A stretch of DNA of 64,000 bases from Streptomyces sp. NRRL S-646 (GTDB lineage: Bacteria > Actinomycetota > Actinomycetes > Streptomycetales > Streptomycetaceae). Of the stretch, positions 7,841 to 17,737 are shown piece by piece (within the stretch, counting starts at the first letter, position 1; the number at the start of each line of letters is the position of its first letter). Under the pieces are notes generated by a model. It worked only from the letters and a program-made list of their open reading frames with translations, had not been told where the DNA came from and did not search any database. The DNA is taken from positions 248,001 to 312,000 of the forward strand of contig NZ_JODC01000004.1 in assembly GCF_000720765.1 (NCBI RefSeq), in the 5' to 3' direction. Position numbers and translations under genes: made by a program.

Positions 7841-8455
7841 CTACAGCCATCCCGACTGCCGGGCAATCCGGATCGCGTCGATGCGGTTGCGTGCACCGGT
7901 CTTCCTGGAGACCGCGTTCAGATGGTTGCGGACCGTTCCGACCGACAGGGACAGCCGGTCGGCGATCTCCCGCGTCGGTGTGCCGTCCGCAGCCAGCCGC
8001 AGCACCTCGAGCTCCCTGGGGGTCAGCGGGCTCCTGGCCGAGGAAAGCGCCCGCAGTGCCAGCTCCGGGTCGATGAACCGCTCGCCCGCCGCCACCTTGC
8101 GCACCCCCTCCGTCAGGAAGTTGCTGGGGCTGTTCCTGCCGATGAGTCCCGCGACGGGCTGGGCCAGCGCCTGGCGCAGATACTCGGGCGTCGACGTGCC
8201 GGCCACCAGCAGGATCCGGCACTCCGGCAGCCGCTCGCTCAGCTCCTGCGAGGTGCCGAGCGCCCCGTCCTCTACGGCATCGCCGTCACAGTCGATGACG
8301 ACGACATCGGGCCGGTACGACAGCGCCCGTGTGAGGGCCTGCCCGCACCCCGGTGCCGCTGCGACCACCTCGATGTCCTCCTCACGTGTCAGCAGCGCAG
8401 CCAGTGCCCCGCGCACCAGGTCGGTCTCCTCGACGAGAAGAACACGGATCAACAT
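7841..8455 (-). CDS. amfR: LuxR/NarL-type response regulator (AmfR/RamR-like)
   Basis: About 204 aa from ATG at 8453-8455 (MLIRVLLVEE); a GTG start at 8494 would add 13 residues that family members lack. The N-terminal receiver domain is atypical: the acidic pair is Glu-Glu (VEET), a candidate phospho-acceptor Asp remains in VVVIDCDG, but the conserved Lys of the KP/KD motif is replaced (GLIGRNS). The C-terminal LuxR HTH is intact (SPLTPRELEVLRLAADG and TREIADRLSLSVGTVRNHL). It converges on amfA and has no kinase partner nearby, as in known amf/ram loci where the orphan regulator activates the synthetase promoter. The altered receiver suggests control by something other than classical phosphorylation. 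Confidence 0.9.
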   Translation of the reverse strand: MLIRVLLVEETDLVRGALAALLTREEDIEVVAAAPGCGQALTRALSYRPDVVVIDCDGDAVEDGALGTSQELSERLPECRILLVAGTSTPEYLRQALAQPVAGLIGRNSPSNFLTEGVRKVAAGERFIDPELALRALSSARSPLTPRELEVLRLAADGTPTREIADRLSLSVGTVRNHLNAVSRKTGARNRIDAIRIARQSGWL

Positions 8456-8661
8456 CGCTCCCGCCCGGCCCGCAGCGGCCTGCTCCCGCGACACGCCCCG
8501 GACACTCCGACGGCGCCGTACGAAGTATCTCCGGTTATCTCCCTATTTGCCGAATGCCGCCCCGCCCCGAGGCGGGCGACAGAGGCAGGGCGCACGCAGG
8601 ACACGCCGCCGAATGGCCCATCCAGCAGGTAAACGGTCTATCAGGTCATAGCGTTCGCGAT

Positions 8662-9720
8662 ATGGAGAAATACCGCATTGCGTACATGATGTGCACCGCC
8701 GTGGTGGTCGGGACCGGGCTGGGTGCCGCTCCGCCGGCCGCCCGTCATGCGTTCCATGTGGTCATGCCGGGCCAGTCGATCCAGAAGGCGGTGGACGCCT
8801 CCCAGCCCGGAGACACCGTTCTCGTGGCCCCCGGCACGTTCCACGAGAGCATCAAGGTGACCACGCCCGGGCTGACCCTGCGCGGCATGGGCCGCAGCAC
8901 AGTGATCGAACCGAGCGTGAAGAAGGCCGCGAACAGCTGCGCCGAGGGCGGCAACGGCATCTGCGTCGTGGGCACGAAGGACCGTAACCTCGAGGGCGTC
9001 ACCGTTGCCTCGCTGACCGTCACCGGCTTCGCCCGGACCGGGGTGTTCGCCATGGCGACCGACCGGCTGGTAGTGCGGAACGTGACCGCGGCGGGCAACG
9101 GCGTGTGGGGCATCGCCCAGGAACGCTCGGTCCGCTCGCTGATCCAGGACAACAGCGCCGTGGACAACGGTGACGCGGGTGTCTTCCTCGCCAACACCAT
9201 CAAGGAGGAGGCGGGCGCCACGGACACCGGGGGCACGCTGATCGACCACAACCGGCTGGAGGGCAACCGGGTCGGCCTGACCGTCCGGCGGCTGCGGAAC
9301 CTCACCGTCGCGCGCAACCGCCTCACCGCCAACTGCGCGGCGGTGTTCGTCGTCGGTGACGAGAACAAGCCGAAGGCAGGCGCCCTGACCGTGCGCGACA
9401 ACCTCGTCGTCCGCAACAACAAGTCGTGCCCGAAGACAGCACGGCTGGACGCCCTGCAGGGCTCCGGCATCGTTCTGACCGGCGCCGAGGACACCCTGGT
9501 GACGCGGAACGTGGTCAGGGACAACGTCGGCAATTCGTCGCTGTCGGGCGGCATCGTCCTGTTCAAGAGCTTTGTGGCCGTCACCAGCGACCGCAACCGG
9601 ATCAGCGACAACGTGGTCGAGGGCAATTCCCCGGCAGACCTCATCAACACCGACCACGGCACGGGCAACACCTTCGAACGCAACTCCTGCCGGTCCTCCC
9701 AGCCCGCAGGACTGTGCTGA
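8662..9720 (+). CDS. Secreted right-handed beta-helix (pectate-lyase-fold) protein
   Basis: 352 aa from ATG 8662; ATG 8686 or 8689 are alternatives, and none has a clear ribosome site. An N-terminal signal-like segment (MEKYRIAYMMCTAVVVGTGL) is followed by the beta-helix entry motif PGQSIQKAVDASQPGDTVLV, then PGTFHESIKV and repeated coils rich in Asn and Val (such as LVVRNVTAAGN and LTVRDNLVVRNN). Such proteins bind or cleave polysaccharides; catalytic residues cannot be assigned. Four or more cysteines may form disulfides. It is divergent from amfR and followed 48 bp later by the O-methyltransferase, so the two may be co-transcribed. A structural surface role is plausible but inferred. Confidence 0.8.
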   Translation: MEKYRIAYMMCTAVVVGTGLGAAPPAARHAFHVVMPGQSIQKAVDASQPGDTVLVAPGTFHESIKVTTPGLTLRGMGRSTVIEPSVKKAANSCAEGGNGICVVGTKDRNLEGVTVASLTVTGFARTGVFAMATDRLVVRNVTAAGNGVWGIAQERSVRSLIQDNSAVDNGDAGVFLANTIKEEAGATDTGGTLIDHNRLEGNRVGLTVRRLRNLTVARNRLTANCAAVFVVGDENKPKAGALTVRDNLVVRNNKSCPKTARLDALQGSGIVLTGAEDTLVTRNVVRDNVGNSSLSGGIVLFKSFVAVTSDRNRISDNVVEGNSPADLINTDHGTGNTFERNSCRSSQPAGLC

Positions 9721-9768
9721 CCCGCAGGTCACGGCCCGTCTGCGGGCCCAGTAGGAAGGAAGCGGCAC

Positions 9769-10797
9769 ATGACGACCGCACAGACAGCCCCACCGCCGTC
9801 CATGCGGCTGAGGGAGCTCGCGTTCGCGGCGGCATGTGCCGCCGCCCTCCGGGCGGCCGCCCGGCTGGGAGTCCCCGACGCCCTCGGTGACGACCCCATG
9901 ACCGCGGAGGACCTGGCCGCCGCGGTGAAGGCAGAGGCTCGGCCGCTGCGACGGCTGCTGCGCACCCTGTCCTGCTACGGCGTCTTCGCCGAGCTGCCGG
10001 ACGGGACCTTCGCCCACACCGACGTCTCCCGGCTGCTGCGCGAGGACGATCCGAACAGCCTGCGCGCCATCTCGCTGTGGTGCACCGAGCCATGGACCTG
10101 GGACGCCTGGCCGAGGCTCGACGAGGCGGTGCGCACCGGGCGCAATGTCGTCGAGGACCTGTACGGCAAGGAGTTCTTCCCCTACCTGAACGAGGACGCC
10201 CCGGAGTCCGCCGACGTCTTCAACCGGGCCATGACGACCTCCAGCGTGCAGTCGGCGCGGGACGTCGCCGACTTCCTCGACCTGTCGGGGAGTTCGTCGG
10301 TCGCCGACCTCGGCGGCGGCCAGGGGCATGTGCTGGTGAGCCTGCTGGACAAGTACCCCTCGCTGCACGGCAGTCTGCTGGACCTTCCGCGAGTGGTGGA
10401 GAACGCGCTGCCGAGGCTGCGGCCGGGCGGCGACCTCGCGGACCGCGCGTGCGTCGTGCCCGGCGACGTCCGGGTGTCCGTGCCGGTCGCGGCGGACGTC
10501 TACGTCATCAAGAACATCCTGGAGTGGGACGACGACAGCACCGCGCGTACGCTGCGCAACGTCCGTGCGGCGGGGGGCCCGAAGGCCCGGGTCGTGGTCA
10601 TCGAGAATCTCGTCGACGACTCGCCCTCGATGCGGTTCAGCACCGCCATGGACCTGCTGTTGCTCCTCAACGTCGGCGGGGCGAAGCACACCACCGACAG
10701 CATGGTCGGCCGGCTGACCGACGCGGGGCTGGTCATCGACGACATCCGCCCCGTCAACCCCTATCTGCACGCGTTCGACTGCCACGTCCCGGGCTGA
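9769..10797 (+). CDS. SAM-dependent O-methyltransferase, polyketide-tailoring type
   Basis: 342 aa, ATG with GGAAGGAAGC upstream. An N-terminal winged-helix dimerisation region (FAAACAAALRAAARLGVPDA, then DLAAAVKAEARPLRRLLRTL) is followed by a class I methyltransferase fold. SAM motif I is VADLGGGQGHVLVSLL and the acidic motif is LLDLPRVVENA. This is the small-molecule O-methyltransferase layout of aromatic polyketide pathways (TcmO/TcmN-C type). It faces the spore-pigment operon tail to tail, so a role in methylating that pigment is plausible but unproven. The usual catalytic His before the Glu/Asp pair is not clear here (VIKNILEWDDD replaces the common LKxxxHxWxD, with Asn in the His region), which raises doubt about catalysis. 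Confidence 0.85.
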   Translation: MTTAQTAPPPSMRLRELAFAAACAAALRAAARLGVPDALGDDPMTAEDLAAAVKAEARPLRRLLRTLSCYGVFAELPDGTFAHTDVSRLLREDDPNSLRAISLWCTEPWTWDAWPRLDEAVRTGRNVVEDLYGKEFFPYLNEDAPESADVFNRAMTTSSVQSARDVADFLDLSGSSSVADLGGGQGHVLVSLLDKYPSLHGSLLDLPRVVENALPRLRPGGDLADRACVVPGDVRVSVPVAADVYVIKNILEWDDDSTARTLRNVRAAGGPKARVVVIENLVDDSPSMRFSTAMDLLLLLNVGGAKHTTDSMVGRLTDAGLVIDDIRPVNPYLHAFDCHVPG

Positions 10798-10813
10798 TCG
10801 GACCCCCGAGGAC

Positions 10814-10857
10814 CACCGGTCGCCGGGCCCGCGACGCTGCGGGCCCGGCGACCGGTG
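10814..10857. terminator. Bidirectional terminator hairpin
   Basis: A perfect 19-bp stem with arms 10814-10832 and 10839-10857 and a 6-nt loop sits between the convergent methyltransferase and cyclase genes. It is very GC-rich with no T-tail, as is usual for Streptomyces bidirectional terminators. Confidence 0.85.
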
Positions 10858-10870
10858 AGGTGCGGCGGCG

Positions 10871-11203
10871 TCAGCCGGCCGGGTCGCGCTCCCAGAGATA
10901 GAAGCGCTGCGCCATGGCGTCCTTCGGGGAACGCCAGGTCTCGGGGTCGTACGCGCTGACGTACGCGGACAGCCGCTCGCTGACGTCCCGGAACTCGGGG
11001 TGCCGGGTGACCTCGGCGATGGCCGGGCCGGGTTCCCGCTCGGACTCGATGAGGTGCATGTACACGTCGCCGAACTGGAAGAGGCTGCGCCGGACCACCC
11101 CGACAAGGTGCGGCAGCTCTCCCCGGTCGGACTCCGCGAACACCTTGGCGATGTCCGGCGCCGAGCCCGGGGCCATGCGGGCGACGATCAGTGCTTGGTG
11201 CAT
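10871..11203 (-). CDS. TcmI-family polyketide cyclase (WhiE ORFVII type)
   Basis: 110 aa. It begins MHQALIVARMAPGSAPDIAKVF and carries FQFGDVYMHLIES, hallmarks of the TcmI monomeric ferredoxin-like cyclases that close later rings of aromatic polyketides. Length matches the family (about 105-115 aa). It is the last gene of the minus-strand pigment operon, 22 bp after the first cyclase gene, and is followed by the hairpin at 10814-10857. It probably acts after the N-terminal TcmN-like cyclase on the cytosolic polyketide intermediate. Confidence 0.9.
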   Translation of the reverse strand: MHQALIVARMAPGSAPDIAKVFAESDRGELPHLVGVVRRSLFQFGDVYMHLIESEREPGPAIAEVTRHPEFRDVSERLSAYVSAYDPETWRSPKDAMAQRFYLWERDPAG

Positions 11204-11225
11204 GGTGGCTTGTTCTCCGTCCGGC

Positions 11226-11961
<736 letters not shown>

Positions 11962-11989
11962 GCGCTTCTCCTCTACTGCTTGCGACGCC

Positions 11990-13243
11990 TCAGGTCGAGG
12001 CGCCGGTGGCGCCGTGCCGCAGCACCAGCGCCGAGTTCGACCCCATGAGGCCCCGGCTGAGGACCAGCGCCGTGCGCGCCTCGGCGACGCGGGCCCGGCC
12101 GGTCACGAGGTCGAGTTCGTGGCAGATGTCGTAGACGTTGGGGGTGGGCGGGATCAGGCCGTGCTCCATGGCGAGCACCGCCGCCGCGGCGTCGAGCACC
12201 GCCGCCGCGCCGTAGCCGCGGCCGATGCCGGTCTTGGGTGCGGTGACGGGCACACGGGTGCCGTGCGCGCCGAGCGCGTCGGCGATCGCGAGGGCCTCGG
12301 CACGGTCGGCCTCCGGCACGCCGAGGGCGTCGGCGAAGACGACGTCGATCTCCTCGGGCGCGCAGCCGGCTTCGGCCAGGGCGCCCCGGACGGCGTGGGC
12401 GAGGCCTTCCCGGGACTGTTCCCAGCGGGAGGCGCCGGTGAAGGTGGCCGCGTGTCCGGCGAGCACCGCCTGCACACGCGCGCCCCGCGCCAGGGCCGTC
12501 TCCTCGTCCTCCACGACGAACATGGCACCGCCCTCGGCGGGGACGAATCCGCAGGCCGCGGAGGTGAAGGGGCGGTAGGCGCGGGCCGGGTCGGCCTCGG
12601 TGCTGAGCTCCGCGTAGCCGAGCTGGCAGACGACGGAGTAGGGGGCGAGCGGCGCCTCTGTCGATCCGGTCACGATCACGTCGGTGCCGCGCCGCACGGC
12701 CCGCGCCGCGTGTGCAAGGGCGTCCAGGCCGCCGGCCTCGTCGCTGGCGACGACCGAGCAGGGACCCTTGAACCCGTGGCGGATGGAGATCTGGCCGGTG
12801 CTGGCGGCGTAGAACCAGGCGATGGACTGGTACGGGCCGACGAACCGACTGCCCTTTCCCCACAGTTGCTGCAGTTCCCGCTGCCCGAACTCGCCGCCGC
12901 CGGAGCCGGCCGCGGTGACCACACCCACGGAGAACGGGGAGCCGTCGGTTGCGTCCCGGCCGAGCCGGGCGTCGTCCAGCGCGAGGTCGGCCGCGGCCAT
13001 CGCGAAGTGCGTGAACCGGTCGGTCTGGACGAGGAAGCGTTCCTCGACGGCGGTGGACGGGTCGAAGTCGCGGACCTCGCCCGCCACCCGCAGCGGCAGG
13101 TGCGTGCAGCCCTCGCGGGTGACCCGGTCGAGAACGCTGATGCCCTCCTTGACGGACTTCCAGAAGGTTTCCGTGCTCGATCCGTTGGGTGCGACCACGC
13201 CGATTCCGGTGATGGCCGCCCGCCGTATGTGCGGTTCGCTCAT
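11990..13243 (-). CDS. Type II PKS chain length factor (KS-beta, WhiE ORFIV type)
   Basis: 417 aa, ATG at 13241-13243, overlapping the KS-alpha stop by 4 nt. It has a ketosynthase fold ([20 protein letters not shown]) without the catalytic Cys: the active-site stretch reads [13 protein letters not shown], so the Cys position holds Glu169. Most chain length factors have Gln there. It forms the heterodimer with KS-alpha that sets polyketide length and supports decarboxylation of the starter malonyl-ACP. The second His of KS enzymes is also absent ([15 protein letters not shown] replaces the SxxGHxxGA pattern). Identity as CLF is firm; the Glu is noted separately. Confidence 0.95.
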   Translation of the reverse strand: MSEPHIRRAAITGIGVVAPNGSSTETFWKSVKEGISVLDRVTREGCTHLPLRVAGEVRDFDPSTAVEERFLVQTDRFTHFAMAAADLALDDARLGRDATDGSPFSVGVVTAAGSGGGEFGQRELQQLWGKGSRFVGPYQSIAWFYAASTGQISIRHGFKGPCSVVASDEAGGLDALAHAARAVRRGTDVIVTGSTEAPLAPYSVVCQLGYAELSTEADPARAYRPFTSAACGFVPAEGGAMFVVEDEETALARGARVQAVLAGHAATFTGASRWEQSREGLAHAVRGALAEAGCAPEEIDVVFADALGVPEADRAEALAIADALGAHGTRVPVTAPKTGIGRGYGAAAVLDAAAAVLAMEHGLIPPTPNVYDICHELDLVTGRARVAEARTALVLSRGLMGSNSALVLRHGATGAST

Positions 13244-14508
13244 CGTGTCTTCTCCCTCGGCCGGGTCAGGACCACCGCGGACTGGAAGCCGCCGAACCCG
13301 CTGCCCACCGAGAGCACACTGTCCAGTTTCCGCTCGCGTGCGACGCGCGGGACGTAGTCCAGGTCGCACTCGGGGTCCGGGGTCTCGTAATTGGCGGTCG
13401 GCGGGACGACCTGGTGGGCCAACGCCAGGACGCAGGCGACGAGTTCGATGGCGCCGATCGCGCCGAGGGAGTGGCCCACCATGGACTTGATGGAGCTCAT
13501 CGGGGTGTCGTAGGCGTGCGGGCCCAGGGCCCGCTTCACCGCGGCGGTCTCGTGGCGGTCGTTCTGCTGGGTGCCCGAGCCGTGCGCGTTGACGTAGTCG
13601 ATCGCAGTCCCGTCCAGCCGCGCGTGGTCGAGGGCGGCCTCGATGGCCTTGGCCATCTCCACGCCCTCACGGGTCAGTCCGGTCATGTGGTAGGCGTTGC
13701 CGAAGGTGGCGTAGCCGGCGAGTTGGCAGTACACGTGCGCCCCGCGGGCCCGGGCGTGCTCCAGTTCCTCCAGGACGAGCACCGCGCCACCTTCGCCCAT
13801 GACGAACCCGTCGCGGTCGGCGTCGAAGGGGCGTGAGGCGTGCGCAGGGTCGTCGTTGTTCGCGGAGGTGGCCTTGATCGCGTCGAAGCAGGCCATGGTG
13901 ATCGGGGAGATCGGCGAGTCCGAGGCGCCGGCGATGCACACGTCGGCGCGGCCCTCCTCGACGGTGTGGAAGGCGTATCCGACGGCGTCGAGCCCCGAGG
14001 TGCAGCCCGTGGAGACGGTCTGCACCGGGCCGCGCGCCCCGAACCACTCGGCCACCGTGGAGGCAAGGGTGCTGGGCGCGAACGCGCGGTGCAGATGCGG
14101 GCCGGCCCGCTGCGCGTCCACATCCCAGCGCTGCCCGTGCCGGCTGACCAGCACATAGTCGTGCTCCAGCCGTGTGGTGCCGCCGACCGCGGAGCCCAGC
14201 GAGACCCCGACCCGCCAGGGGTTCTCCCGCTCGGGCTCGAGGCCGGCGTCGCGTATCGCTTCGGCCGCGGCGGCCAGGGCGAACTGTATGTAGCGGTCGC
14301 ACCGTGCGGTCTGCTCCGCGTCCAGCGCGTGCGCCGCCGGGTCGAAGTCGCACTCGGCGGCGATGCGGGAGCGCAGGCCGGCCGGGTCGAAGAAGGTGAT
14401 GCCCCGCGTCGCCGTGCGCCCGGCGGACAGGAGATCCCAGAACGCCGGTACGCCGATGCCGCCGGGTGCGACGACGCCTATGCCGGTGACCGCCACCCGG
14501 CGTGTCAT
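13240..14508 (-). CDS. Type II PKS beta-ketoacyl synthase (KS-alpha, WhiE ORFIII type)
   Basis: 422 aa from ATG 14506-14508, which overlaps the cupin stop (ATGA). Active-site Cys169 lies in [15 protein letters not shown]. The two histidines of the triad lie in [16 protein letters not shown] and [14 protein letters not shown]. It condenses malonyl units on the ACP in partnership with the chain length factor. The [19 protein letters not shown] start is typical of spore-pigment and tetracenomycin KS-alpha. Neighbours give the classical minimal PKS order KS-CLF-ACP. A longer upstream reading to 14718 would overlap the cupin gene and is rejected. Confidence 0.97.
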   Translation of the reverse strand: MTRRVAVTGIGVVAPGGIGVPAFWDLLSAGRTATRGITFFDPAGLRSRIAAECDFDPAAHALDAEQTARCDRYIQFALAAAAEAIRDAGLEPERENPWRVGVSLGSAVGGTTRLEHDYVLVSRHGQRWDVDAQRAGPHLHRAFAPSTLASTVAEWFGARGPVQTVSTGCTSGLDAVGYAFHTVEEGRADVCIAGASDSPISPITMACFDAIKATSANNDDPAHASRPFDADRDGFVMGEGGAVLVLEELEHARARGAHVYCQLAGYATFGNAYHMTGLTREGVEMAKAIEAALDHARLDGTAIDYVNAHGSGTQQNDRHETAAVKRALGPHAYDTPMSSIKSMVGHSLGAIGAIELVACVLALAHQVVPPTANYETPDPECDLDYVPRVARERKLDSVLSVGSGFGGFQSAVVLTRPREKTR

Positions 14509-14915
14509 GACCGCACCCCTTCGGCCGCGTCGCTCTCCTCGGTGTCGACGTGGCCGAGCGGCGGGCTCGGGGCCAGCGGGCCGAGGTGGAAGACGATGCG
14601 GGCCTCGACGTTGCCGACGTTGCGGAAGCGGTGCCGCATGTGCATGGGGATCATCAGCCCCTGTTCGGGCCGCAGCGGATGGGGGACGCCGTCGAGGTCC
14701 ACCTCCAGATCCCCGCACACGACGTACACGAACTCCTCGGAGTACGGGTGATAGTGCTCCCCGATGCGCTCGCCGGGCTGCACGATGGCGACGCCCATGA
14801 ATCCGCTGGTGGAGCCGACCGTGGCGGGGGTGAGCATGGCACGCAGGTCGCCGCCGCGCCGACGGTTGGGCTCGACCTCGCTGAGATCCACGATTCTGGG
14901 ACGGGATGTGATCAC
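14505..14915 (-). CDS. Cupin-domain protein (WhiE ORFII type)
   Basis: 136 aa. A single cupin beta-barrel with metal ligands in [14 protein letters not shown] (His, His, Glu) and a second motif [15 protein letters not shown]. Small cupins of this kind are conserved in whiE, curA and sch pigment clusters next to KS-alpha; their exact step is not settled, but they have been viewed as accessory cyclases or stabilisers. It is the second gene of the operon, 67 bp after the SchA/CurD-type gene, and is translationally coupled to KS-alpha through ATGA. Confidence 0.92.
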   Translation of the reverse strand: MITSRPRIVDLSEVEPNRRRGGDLRAMLTPATVGSTSGFMGVAIVQPGERIGEHYHPYSEEFVYVVCGDLEVDLDGVPHPLRPEQGLMIPMHMRHRFRNVGNVEARIVFHLGPLAPSPPLGHVDTEESDAAEGVRS

Positions 14916-14982
14916 GGCGTTCCTCCGATCAGGTCCTGCATCGACGTGGGGGCTGGGGCCGCCACGGCCGGCTGATGGCAGC

Positions 14983-16122
14983 TCAGGCCTCGGGCGAGCG
15001 GCGGTCGGTGACGAGGTCCATGCGGGCGAGCTCGATGCAGCGTGCGAGCTCGCCGTGCCGGGGCGCGGACGCGTCGATGCGGAAGGTCGTCAGCTCGGCC
15101 AACTGCCCGGGGTCCTCCAGGCCGAGGGCAAGGGCGGGGTCGGCGGCCGCCAGTCCACCGCGTACGTCGATCAGCCGTACGACGACGTCGTCGCGCTGGA
15201 AGATCGTGCTGCGCAGGATCGGGCTGCGCGGGTCGTCCGCGGCGGTCTCGTCCTGCCGGGCCAGCGACTCGGCAAGGCGCATGCCGCAGCCGGGCCGGGC
15301 CGGATAGGACAGGGCGTGCCGCTCCTCCCGGGGGTCCTGCTGCTCCAGCGTCACGTGGTGGACGGCGGGCAGTGCGGCCCGGGTGAAGAAGACGCGGGCG
15401 GATTCGGGGTCGTCGAGGTCCCGGTCCTGCTCCAGATACGGGTTGATGGCCTCCTCGACGGCGCGCACCTCGGGCTGCCGGGCGACATGGCGCAGCGCGG
15501 CGAGCAGGTCGCCGCGCACCTCGATGGCCCGGACCACCCGATTGCCGTGCATGAACAGCGAGGTGCGGCACAGCCGGGTGGAGTCGTCGACCTTCGGCTC
15601 GGGCGAGGCGTAGTCGGCGAGGATCTTCGCGACCTTCTCCTCGCTGCCCGGTGTGACGGTGAAGGTGAGGGCGTGCCGGATCAGGCCGTCGCCGATCCTG
15701 GGCGAGGCCTGGAGCCGGCGCCTGCTCGCCGCGTCGGGGGCCGGGCTGCCGGTCTCGCGGACGATGTGGAAGCGCAGCGACCTGGTGTCCCGGACGCAGC
15801 TGTGCAGCGGCTCCACCATCCGCACGTGCTCCTCGCTGTTGACCCAGGCGAGGAAGGGCGGGGCGCTCTCCCACTCGCTGGTGATGAGCCATTGGGAGGG
15901 GTTCTCGATGGACTGGCACAGCTGGTCGCTGACGTGTCCGGGGACGGAGGCGACCTGGTTGCACAGGAGCTCGTAGGCCTCCAGGAACTGCTGCTGGGCT
16001 CCGTCGTAGACGTCCACCAGCAGGACGACGCGGAGTCTGGAGCCGTCGAACACGGACTGGGAGACCCGGGGCGACACCTGTCGGGCCGGCGGACCGGAAA
16101 CACGTTCGGACGTGGTGGTCAT
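14983..16122 (-). CDS. SchA/CurD-like spore pigment biosynthesis protein (WhiE ORFI type)
   Basis: About 379 aa from ATG 16120-16122; GTG at 16131 would add three residues. AAGGAG lies 11 nt upstream of the chosen ATG. The first third ([20 protein letters not shown] to HIVRETGSP) looks like an antibiotic-biosynthesis-monooxygenase (ferredoxin-like) module, followed by the long SchA/CurD-type region with [20 protein letters not shown]. Proteins of this type open spore-pigment operons; their biochemical role is unknown. It is the first gene of the seven-gene pigment operon (16122 to 10871). About 120 bp separate it from the sortase gene and should hold the operon promoter. Confidence 0.9.
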   Translation of the reverse strand: MTTTSERVSGPPARQVSPRVSQSVFDGSRLRVVLLVDVYDGAQQQFLEAYELLCNQVASVPGHVSDQLCQSIENPSQWLITSEWESAPPFLAWVNSEEHVRMVEPLHSCVRDTRSLRFHIVRETGSPAPDAASRRRLQASPRIGDGLIRHALTFTVTPGSEEKVAKILADYASPEPKVDDSTRLCRTSLFMHGNRVVRAIEVRGDLLAALRHVARQPEVRAVEEAINPYLEQDRDLDDPESARVFFTRAALPAVHHVTLEQQDPREERHALSYPARPGCGMRLAESLARQDETAADDPRSPILRSTIFQRDDVVVRLIDVRGGLAAADPALALGLEDPGQLAELTTFRIDASAPRHGELARCIELARMDLVTDRRSPEA

Positions 16123-16245
16123 CCTGCGCACATCTCCTTCGAGGGGGCGGAAGCGGACGTCGGCCGCGGTCGGCGGCGTCGGCGTTCCTCGATCGTGTGC
16201 CCGTGGCCCGAAGCGCGCGACTCGTATGGCCTACGCGGGTGATGC

Positions 16246-16932
16246 TCAGACGAGGTGGGCGAAGACCACCAGGTTGTCCGTGTAGTCCATGACCGACCGG
16301 TCGTAGTTGCCCGCGCAGGTGATGAGCCGCACCTGGGCCTGGGGCGTGTCGTCGTACACGCGGTCGCTGGGGAAGTCGTCCTTCTCGAAGGTCTCCACGC
16401 TGTCGACCCGGAAGGTCGCCGTGCGCCCGTCGGCGCGCAGGACGGAGAAGACGTCGCCCTTGGTCAGCTCGCCGAGGTTGGCGAAGACGGCCGCGGACGT
16501 CTTGGTGTCGACGTGCCCGGCGATGATCGCGGTCCCCGTCTCTCCGGGGGAGGCCCCCTTGGTGTGCCAGCCGACGAGGTTGGTGTCGTCGCCGGGGGGC
16601 GGCTGCAGCTGCCCGTTGGGGCCGAGGGAGAGGCCCGTGAAGGGGGCGTCGACCCAGATCTTCGGGATGCGCAGGCGCACGGGCCTCGACCGGGGCAGGT
16701 GCTTGCCCACCGGCTGCCCGGCGGAGTGCGGGACGGACGCAGCCTGCTGCGGCGCCGACGCGGCGGGCTGCGCGCGGGAGGAGTCGGCGGAGGTGTCGTG
16801 ACCGCTGATCATGCTCGCTGCCAGCACCAGGCAGGCGGCGGCGCACATCATCATCACCCCCGAGCGGGGGACTCCCGGTTCGGCGGGCGACGCCTGGTCG
16901 TCGGAGGGAGGAGAGGGCGGAGGAACTGCCAT
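16246..16932 (-). CDS. Class F sortase
   Basis: 228 aa from ATG 16930-16932, with GAGGTG 7 nt upstream. One N-terminal membrane anchor (GVMMMCAAACLVLAASMISG) precedes a Pro/Ala/Gln stalk and a sortase domain from LRIPKIWVDAPFTGL. Catalytic residues are visible: His in IIAGHVDT, Cys in LITCAGNYDR, with a nearby Arg, then the C-terminal YTDNLVVFAHL. Sortases link secreted proteins to the cell envelope by transpeptidation. The next gene upstream (17051-17575) encodes a secreted protein with a C-terminal membrane anchor and is the probable substrate. Both sit between the pigment operon and its hydroxylase. Confidence 0.92.
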   Translation of the reverse strand: MAVPPPSPPSDDQASPAEPGVPRSGVMMMCAAACLVLAASMISGHDTSADSSRAQPAASAPQQAASVPHSAGQPVGKHLPRSRPVRLRIPKIWVDAPFTGLSLGPNGQLQPPPGDDTNLVGWHTKGASPGETGTAIIAGHVDTKTSAAVFANLGELTKGDVFSVLRADGRTATFRVDSVETFEKDDFPSDRVYDDTPQAQVRLITCAGNYDRSVMDYTDNLVVFAHLV

Positions 16933-17050
16933 CGGAGAGCACCTCATTCAGGCACGGCGGCAGAACGGACGGGGCGGGCGGCGCGCGAGCCGCGGCCGCC
17001 GCACGGGGCTCGAGTGACGGCCGCGGCTGCGCTATTGCATCGGGCACGGG

Positions 17051-17575
17051 TCAGGCCGTACCCACGGCCGGCTTCTTGCGCCGCACCGCGTACAGCCCGG
17101 TGGCAACGACCCCCAGCACCGCCAGCCCTCCCGCGGTCGCGGTCGGCGCGGCGAGCGCCCCGCCGCCGGTGTGCATGCCGCCCCTGGGCTTCTCGTGGTC
17201 GCCGCCGCCCGAGGAGTCCTCACCCCGGCCGCCGCCCTGGTCGTCACGGCCCTCGTGGTCGTGGTCGCTGCCCCACGAGTCGTCCCGGTAGGTGTCCGGA
17301 TCCGTCTTCGAGTCCCGCGGGCCGCCCCAGTCGCCGTCGTCGTTCACCGCGGTCAGCGCACCACCACCGGTGTGCACGCCACCGCGCGGTTCCTCGTGCT
17401 TGGGCTGCTTGCCGTGCTCCTTTCCGTGCTCCTTGCCGTGTTCCTTCCCGTGCTCCTTGCCGTGCGAAGAACCGTCGTGATCCCAGTCGCCACCGCTTGC
17501 GAACGCGCCGGGCGCACCGATGGCGAGGACGGCGGAAGCCGCCGCTGTGGCCAGAAAAATGCGAGCAGAACGCAT
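17051..17575 (-). CDS. Secreted, membrane-anchored repeat protein, probable sortase substrate
   Basis: 174 aa. Signal peptide with cleavage near AFASG (residues 1-27), then four to five HGKE repeats (38-56) that are His/Lys/Glu-rich. Two near-identical motifs follow: PRGGVHTGGGAL at 63-74 and PRGGMHTGGGAL at 130-141. Between them is a low-complexity Asp/Gly/Ser region. The end has a membrane segment (148-163) and a basic tail (RRKK), the layout of sortase substrates. There is no LPXTG or LAXTG; HTG in the second motif, just before the membrane segment, is the likely sorting site. It lies 118 bp upstream of the class F sortase on the same strand. The His-rich tract might bind metal. Confidence 0.8.
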   Translation of the reverse strand: MRSARIFLATAAASAVLAIGAPGAFASGGDWDHDGSSHGKEHGKEHGKEHGKEHGKQPKHEEPRGGVHTGGGALTAVNDDGDWGGPRDSKTDPDTYRDDSWGSDHDHEGRDDQGGGRGEDSSGGGDHEKPRGGMHTGGGALAAPTATAGGLAVLGVVATGLYAVRRKKPAVGTA

Positions 17576-17737
17576 AGGAACGTCCTTCCGCCAAGGCCCG
17601 GCAGCTGGTACTTCATCAGCTGACTTGACCGGACCCCGACGTGAACCACCGTCAGTCAGTCGTCACCTCACCACCAGTCGGGGCGATCACCTGGGTGACA
17701 GGCTCAGGAGCTCGGACAGCGGTGCCGCCGGCGGTGA

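Noticed and set aside
17400..17465. Short 12-bp repeats as a possible CRISPR-like array
   Set aside because: They are in-frame codons for HGKE repeats in a secreted protein, without spacers.
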